A stretch of 64,000 nucleotides of DNA, taken from assembly GCA_022036555.1 (NCBI GenBank), contig CM039137.1, positions 1,462,947 through 1,526,946 of the forward strand. Reading direction: 5' to 3'. A program made the position numbers and the translations under genes. This document shows positions 58,269 to 64,000 of the stretch, piece after piece (the first letter of the stretch is position 1; the number at the start of each line of letters is the position of its first letter). The notes beneath the pieces were generated by a model. The model was not told the DNA's origin. It worked only from the letters and a program-made list of their open reading frames with translations, and searched no databases. Source of the DNA: Microstegium vimineum. Taxonomy: Eukaryota; Streptophyta; Magnoliopsida; Poales; Poaceae.

Positions 58269-58665
58269 TATAAGTGCACAAAGAAATATTGCACATTTCA
58301 GTAAGAACACAATCTCTCTGGCTATTCCTGTCAGGTCCTTGAACTACTCTGGTTGTCCACCATCTTCCTTCGACTGTTTCTCTGATTGTGGCATCTTAGT
58401 GCTCTAAAAAACAGGCTCATAAGAGGGTGGCACATGCTTGTTATCAACCAGTCATTGCTCATAGTCCTCCTGCCACTTCCAAAAGTCACAACCACCACCA
58501 CCCATCTGTAACCAATGCAAAGAAAATTCAATTGTCTGAACAATATTATATTACACATGAATTACAAACAAACTAGAACAAATCAGAGAACCTTTTGATG
58601 GAACATGTAGAACTGCTACTCCCATCCATTTGGGCGGCACTGAAGTGGAGTGGTGTTGGCTAGGC
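58269..58665 (-). pseudogene. GRF-type zinc-finger gene relic
   Basis: A minus-strand piece at about 58665-58590 (SLANTTPLQCRPNGWE, stop, QFYMFHQK) and one from about 58502 (GGGGCDFWKWQEDYEQ, stop, LVDNKHVPPSYEPVF, later GIAREIVFLLKCAIFLCA) follow the layout of the short GRF zinc-finger proteins common in grasses: Cys residues, a WKW core and a hydrophobic tail. A TTACAG acceptor precedes the second piece. Three stops, so no product is expected. Family assignment rests on the core only. Confidence 0.4.
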
Positions 58666-59100
58666 TGCGGCCGGCTAACGCCTGCAGCAGAGGGTGAGGC
58701 GTAGGGGCGAGCCTGTGCCCGCAGGGGAGGGGGCGGCGTGAGGGCTTAGCGGAGATGAGCAACACGACGACGGCCATGGTAGCATCTGCATGCGGAGCTT
58801 AGCGGGCATCATTGCGAACAACGCGTGCAGCAGGGTGACTGGGTTGCTGGACCGACTGCATCGGTGGCATCCGCATGCGGCTTGAGCTATAGTGACAGCG
58901 ACAGGGGGCTGCCATCGTGCTTCACGTGCACAAGTGTGGAGGCAACATCGGCCAACGGTGCATCTTCTACGCGGCTCACGGCGTCCAGATCATTGGTCAG
59001 ACCCGAGGCGGCACCCAGGCCCGTGTGGCCGTCGGCTTGCCCCGAGGCTGCGCCCTGGCTTGCAGACGACCATGAAAGAATCAATTCATATAATCTGTGT
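58666..59100. other. GC-rich block, nothing recognised
   Basis: Overlapping ORFs occur on both strands because stops are rare at this GC content. CGCATGCGG/GCATGCGGAG words recur (58790, 58870). No domain or splice pattern that I can support. Confidence 0.35.
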
Positions 59101-59101
59101 T

Positions 59102-59275
59102 AGTCAAACTTTTTTTTAACTTTGACTAACTTTATAGAAAAATATAACAATATTTATGACTTAAAATGAGTACCATATAAAAATATGTTTTTAGATAAAT
59201 CTAATGATATATCATAACTTTTAATAGTTTATTCTAAAAATTTGGTCAAAGTTAAAAAAAATGACTTAGGACAAA
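59102..59275. mobile_element. Stowaway-like MITE fragment
   Basis: AT-rich, starting TAGTCAAACTTTTTTTTAAC and ending GGTCAAAGTTAAAAAAAATG ... AGGACAAA. The inverted TTGACTA/TTTGGTCAAAG parts and the ending text resemble the common grass Stowaway repeats with TA target sites. Ends are eroded. A second, weaker piece of similar text is at about 62515-62670. Confidence 0.4.
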
Positions 59276-59860
59276 TTTGCATGTGCTACATGCTATAGTG
59301 CTGCCGATCAGGGAGATAGGAGACAGGACACAGGGAGTCAGGGACCGATCAGATCAGATCAGATCAGAATTGAGAATTGAGAATTTGAGATTAGGACCTT
59401 TGCTGTTTACTTGTTTTTTCAGCGCCCAGACAACGCCGCCGGCGGCCGGCAGGCCCTCGCCGCAGTCGCGTCTCGCGTGATGCACCGGCGCGCACAGCCG
59501 GCCACGCCCACGCGGAAGGAAACCAAAGTCACGGCACAGGATATGGAGAGTCACGTCGATACATCGTACTTCGTACAGTATACTAGTACACTCTCTATTA
59601 AGTATACAAATACCTGGGGGCCATACTTTTTATGGACCTAGGACTGATGCCCTGGAACAAGATCCTCTAACTTGGGGCTCCTTATACTGCAGAGGACGTA
59701 GAACCTCGGATGCCGTCCATTCTGCATCATGCGGTACGAAAAAAAGCAAAGAGAAGAGGATAAAGAAAAAACAATAACAAGACATCCAGTCCCGTAAAAA
59801 TGACATCTAGTCGTTTGCGCTTGCTTCGCCGTTGCTTGGTCCCTAGCAACAGCCGGCGGG

Positions 59861-60160
59861 GAGGGCCGCATTGCCACCGCTGGAAGCGCCCGAGGAGGGC
59901 CGCACTGCCGTTGCCGAAAGCGTCAAACTGCTCGTTCCTGCAACTCGCGGCAGCTCGGTCAATCTGAGCCCACGCGCATCACTGTCGTCGCCGGAAGTGC
60001 CTGGGGAGGGCCGCACTGCCGCCGCCGGAAGCGCCCAGGGAAGGCCGCACTGCCGCCGCCGGAAGTGCCCAGGGAGGGCCGCACTCCTGCCACCGGAGAC
60101 GCCAAACTGTTCGTTCCAGCAACTCGCGGCAACTCGGTCAATCTGAGCCCACGCGTATCT
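59861..60160. repeat. Two-level GC-rich tandem repeat (34 bp and 179 bp)
   Basis: Units starting GAGGGCCGCA begin at 59861, 59895, 60006, 60040 (GAAGGCCGCA) and 60074, so 34 bp apart within each group. The unit at 59895 plus its tail (CAAACTG..CGTTCC..CAACTCGCGGC..CTCGGTCAATCTGAGCC) is repeated at 60074, 179 bp further on. The long minus-strand frame across it (60313-59843) is a by-product of the repeat, not supported as a gene. Confidence 0.85.
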
Positions 60161-61216
60161 GGAGTTCTGGACCCGATTCAGAATCGCAGCTATCACCGAC
60201 GAGCTCGGAATCGCCACGACCATCCATGAGCGAACAACTGCGGTGATCGATGACCCTATGCGCATCTCAGCCCACCTGGTGTCGTTGACATAGAGAGCTG
60301 TTGTGATGCACATGTACTCTTAGCTACCATGTTCTCTGAATATGTAACGTAATGACAGTGCTATTTGAAATACAATTGTAATAACACTGTCATCTTTATA
60401 TGTATTTTATTTGGAGTGTTGTCTGAATATATAATGTTCTCCAAATACATGTCCTTTGAAATTGACATATGCTCTCAGAAATGCATGTGTTTTTTGAAAT
60501 TACATGTTGAAAGTGCATCATTCAGTTTCTGAAATTGACAGAAAAGTGAGTGCTCACGCCACTTCAGTTTCAGAACACATCCAGATACTTACTAAGTTGT
60601 AGTTAACATATATACTATACATTTATATGCCTTCGACTTGACTATATACAAGACTAAATTGAAACACTAATATAGTGCAGGTGGCCAAAGATAACTGAAT
60701 TGCATTAAAAATCCTCCATCCTTCATATTCTACTCTTGTCACAGACTCACAGGGTTTTACAAAAATAAATAAAAGTGTCCATCCGGCCGCTGTTACTGGG
60801 CTCTTCGTTTCCCTTCTCTGCTTGCTTTTTCTCTGTGCCTCACGATGTGGAATGGACGGCCTCAGAGGCCCTACGTCCTCTGCAGTAGAAATAGTACAAG
60901 TTAGAGGATCTCGTTCCGATGCCCTCCCCCCCCCCCCCCCCCTCAGGGTCGGGTCTGTGTGTTTGGGTTCTGGGTAACCCAGTGAATACAATGATGTTTA
61001 ACATCAAAAATAAATGGGTCAATTCAATGGGTAATAACACCAAATACTTACTTTTGGGTTTTGGATCATTAGGTTAACCCATCTTGTAGTGACACTATTC
61101 TGAAGGAGGTTGTCGCTATGACAACCATGTGTTTTTGGGTTGGGCAACACATGTTTTTTTTCTTCATTAATATTGTTCATCTTTCTCCTCTCTTTTCTTT
61201 TTTCTTGGCACAGATC
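60161..61216. other. Intergenic, nothing recognised
   Basis: AT-rich DNA with a C homopolymer of about 20 (60924-60943) and a stretch near 60970-61090 with alternating GGGTAACCC / GGGTTAACCC-like words in both orientations (possible MITE end). No gene supported. Confidence 0.35.
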
Positions 61217-61229
61217 ACAAACCACAAAT

Positions 61230-62212
61230 GTGGCTTGCGGTGGCGGCGTCCCACTTCTCTTCGTCAGCCCCATCCTTTCCCCCTTCTCGTCTTCCCCACA
61301 ATCGTTCCCTCCCCTAATCCATCTCCATTGGCGGCTGCGGCGGCTGGTCAGGTGGGTGGATTTGGCTCTCCGGCGGGCGGTTCAGTTGGCTCCGGGCGTG
61401 GGGCAGCCGTGTGGGCAGCGCCTGTGGCCGAGGCTTCTTCGGTGACGGCGGCTGGATCTGGATCTGGCCGCCAACACCCTCCTCCCCTGCGGTGATGATC
61501 TGGACGGCGATCTGTTCCAATGCCCGACGACCGGTTTACGAGGCGACAACTTGGGTGAAAACTCTGTCCGGCATCTTACGTCGGGCCAGCGGCGGTGGTA
61601 CTCACTGTGCCTCGCATCTTGTTGAAGGCGTCGTTGAAGCTGTTGTGCCCGTGGGCGTTTAATAACTGGGTGAAAACCTAGCCTAGTTTCTCCGGGCGGG
61701 CGGCGGTGGTGCAGTTGGCGCGTCGTCGATGTTGTTGTTCGTCAGGGCCAGGATTTCCTACCGCGTGTTACCTTGTTGCGCAGCTGAAGACGGAGGTGGT
61801 GTTCGATGGCGTAACAGCTCGGCTTTTGGTAGACAAACTTGCATCTGCACCAAGAGATTTGTGTTGTTGCCATGGAAAAAGCATCCAATCTTCAATTGTG
61901 GTCGGTGTCCAACGTTTTCAGTACATTTTTAAGGTCTGACAAACGTTTTTTTAGCGGTTTTGTCTTGACGCTGGTGATCTTATTCTAGTGGAGTTGTCAT
62001 CAAGTTGATGATCTTATTCTAGTGGAGTTGATATCACGGAGCAAACCTGTTTGTCACGTAGGACTACTCGAGCTCCTTTCTTGGAGATGTAATTTTTCTG
62101 TCATTTTTTTTCTTTTTAATTTTCCTATTGTAATAATTTAACATGATTCTACCCACGGGTAGATGAAGCCTGATAGTTTCTATCCTTTATCTAAAAAAAT
62201 AAATCAGAACTA
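61230..62212 (+). mobile_element. Retroposed non-LTR element with A-rich tail and 13-bp flanking repeat
   Basis: ACAAACCACAAAT is present at 61217-61229 and at 62213-62225, directly bordering a 983-bp block. The block starts with a GC-rich, UTR-like half (TGGCTTGCGGTGGCGGCG), passes through low-GC text and ends TTTCTATCCTTTATCTAAAAAAATAAAT. A GC-rich head, AT-rich 3' part, A-rich end and long target duplication are hallmarks of target-primed reverse transcription. No RT domain is visible, so it is a non-autonomous or internally deleted LINE, or a processed RNA copy. The surrounding DNA is rich in AACCACA words, which weakens the duplication slightly. Confidence 0.55.
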
Positions 62213-62225
62213 ACAAACCACAAAT

Positions 62226-63202
62226 CACAAGAAAAATAAATTTTCGCCGGCACAAATCTCAAACCACAGATTATAAATCACATGTAAGAAAACATAAATT
62301 ACAAGTAACAATCTTTTTATATGAAAGGATAAAGACATAGAAAAAACAAATACAAAATCCGTGTGTTGGCAACACCTAAAACACATGTAAAGGAAGCACG
62401 TTCATCTCCATACCTCCGGATGCATAACCACACCAACCAATTTCCAGTTTCCAGTTCTCAGTGAATCATGGGTCTAGATTGGTAAAAAAAATTATGGGAT
62501 TATTATACTGGTACTCCGACACATACTCACTGTGTCTAAAAAAATATTCTAGTTATATTCATATTCAAATATTTTAGTTATATTCAGATTCATATGCCTG
62601 CATCAGCCAGCATACGCAGATGGACTAGCACATACTCACTCCGCTCTAAATATCTGTCGTCATGATTTACGTGTCCATAAATTTAAGAAAGCATTTAAAT
62701 TAAAAAACTAAATTCAAATATCTATACAATAATATTAATTATATACTATAAATATTAATAATTTTTAATATATATTGAGTTAAAGTTGTTTCTCGCTAAA
62801 TGAAAATACAGCGGTACACGTACATATCACCTCCGCTCAGAGAGTGCAGCAGTCTACTGCAGACTGAACTAGTGTGTACGTACAGTCTAAATACCGTGGA
62901 AGCTGATGAATGCGTGGTATTATTCTATCCCATCCCGGCCGCTGCCGGTCAGTTCCTCAGCTTCACGGGAGCGCAGTATCGCCCGGAAGCCGCCAACCTC
63001 GCCACCGCCGCACCCACATGCGCCCGCCTTCCACTGTTTGTCCGCGCGCCTACAAACAAGCCCCTCCTTTCCCTCGCTTGTCCCGCTCTGTCTCGCGCTA
63101 GCTACCGGCTGCGGGATAAGGCAAGCTTGTCGCTCGCCTTGGCGTGCGTGGTGCTTCCAAGCCTTCAGCGCTAGCTTTCCACTGCATTGCACATCGGAAA
63201 CA
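62226..63202. promoter_or_regulatory. Upstream region of the peroxidase gene
   Basis: AT-rich to about 62800, then GC-rich to the ATG. The last ~300 bp should hold promoter and 5' UTR. CTAAATACC at 62887 is the only TATA-like word at a reasonable distance. ORFs overlapping the start in other frames are not supported. Confidence 0.4.
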
Positions 63203-64000
63203 ATGGATTCCTCTAGAGGCATCCGCTTCCTCGTCCACCGCCGCGTGCTGCTGCTGCTGCTGCTCGTCGCGTCGTCGTCCCTCGTCGCCACGTCGCGTGG
63301 CAGGGAGGCGCAGGCACTGCCCGTGGCGGTCCTCGGCAGCAGGCGGGCGCCGGAGCGGCACGGGCTGGCGCTGGAGTTCTACGCCAAGACCTGCCCCGCG
63401 GTCGACCAGATCGTCGCCAACGTCACCGCCGCCCGGTACAGGGACTTCCCCGCTGCCGGACCCGCCGTACTCCGCCTCTTCCACCACGACTGCTTCGTCG
63501 AAGTACGTAACCGATCGATGCTTTTAGCGCTCATAGTCATACAGTACCACTACCACCCAATCGAGAGAGCTGAGCAATTGTTTGTATGTACATTAATTAT
63601 TGCATTGGTGTCCTGCTGCCGATTCTGATGTGAATGCGCACGCTTACGCACGAACGCAGGGCTGTGACGCGTCCATTTTGATCGCGCCGACGACGTCGTC
63701 AGCCAACGCGGCCGCGCGGCCGCCGCCCAGGGTGGAGCGCGACATGGAGGAGAACAGGAACCTGCCGCAGGAGGCGTTCGACACGGTGGAGCTTGCCAAG
63801 GCCGCCGTGGAGAGCAAGTGCCCCGGCATCGTCTCCTGCGCCGACGTCCTCGCCCTCGCCGCCCGAGACTACGTGCAGCTGGTACGTACCTACACCTACC
63901 TACCGCAACACAAAAGTTTTACGTGCTTTAGTTTGGATTTGCTTTTGCGATGCACGCGGAATAAAAAAAAAGGCGCAACCGCACGTCGATCGTGCCCATG
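63203..64000 (+). CDS. Class III secretory peroxidase, 5' part (runs off the window)
   Basis: Exon 1 (63203-63502) starts MDSSRGIRFLVHRR and continues with a hydrophobic VLLLLLLVASSSLVA signal peptide, then LEFYAKTCPAVDQIV, the first conserved Cys of class III peroxidases, and the distal haem site RLFHHDCFVE (Arg, His and Cys present). Exon 2 (63660-63881) adds GCDASILI, the NLPQEAFDTVELAKAAVESKCPG-type region and GIVSCADVLALAARDYVQL, ending at a GTACGT donor. Both introns are GT-AG, and the break between FVE and GCDAS is a usual position in this family. The proximal His exon is outside. These apoplastic/vacuolar enzymes use H2O2 to oxidise phenolics in wall building and defence. I prefer the ATG at 63203 because it directly precedes the signal peptide; an upstream in-frame Met at 62906 is in the 5' flank. 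Confidence 0.88.

Noticed and set aside
59843..60313. 156-codon minus-strand ORF
   Set aside because: It is made by the 34-bp GC-rich tandem repeat; its repeated peptide changes frame between groups because 34 is not a multiple of three.
62800..63174. 124-codon ORF before the peroxidase
   Set aside because: Runs through the AT/GC transition of the peroxidase promoter and 5' UTR; no domain, and the signal peptide start at 63203 is convincing.
1..64000. tRNA, rRNA or organellar DNA insertions
   Set aside because: I saw no cloverleaf-like gene, rRNA core sequence or recognisable plastid or mitochondrial gene; the TGGTATCAGAGC words are primer sites, not tRNA genes.

Overview
The window looks like nuclear DNA of a grass, probably a panicoid. 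The evidence is GC-rich monocot-style first exons, canonical plant introns, and grass-type mobile DNA: Copia/SIRE and Gypsy/Tat LTR elements, a CACTA MITE, a Tourist-like MITE and an L1-type LINE. Two runs of exactly 100 N (5397-5496 and 17993-18092) are scaffold gaps, and each cuts a gene.

Layout: 1-3271 is the 3' part of a Gypsy/Tat-type element with an antisense ORF and its 3' LTR. 3272-4478 is an antisense SIRE-like LTR piece. 5497-19676 is a gene island: a lipase-class-3 family 5' end (-), a CCDC174-like gene (-), a putative plastid membrane protein gene (+, divergent from the previous one), a complete four-exon cytochrome b561 gene (-), and the first two exons of an ETHE1 persulfide dioxygenase (-), with two inverted-repeat elements around the last. 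20930-24990 is a decayed LINE (-) with two insertions in it.

25620-51485 is a nested stack. SIRE-like element A contains SIRE-like element B (29641-42001, perfect 5-bp target duplication). B in turn contains two antisense solo LTRs: D in its gag and C in its 3' LTR, each with a perfect 5-bp target duplication. A and B both carry a third ORF after pol, and these ORFs appear distantly related to each other. The two families also carry unrelated, family-specific clusters of short GC-rich near-palindromes in their LTRs and again internally. This is the most unusual pattern in the window.

51486-57100 holds a small two-exon gene or fragment whose second exon is split by a Copia element (E) with 139-bp LTRs. 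57101-62800 is repeat-rich: an LTR-like piece, a GRF zinc-finger relic, a 34-bp/179-bp two-level tandem repeat, and a retroposed non-LTR element flanked by a 13-bp repeat. A class III peroxidase gene (+) starts at 63203 and runs off the right edge.

All the retroelement ORFs carry stops or frameshifts. I found no tRNA, rRNA or CRISPR. The host genes do not form a pathway; they are ordinary neighbours between repeats.
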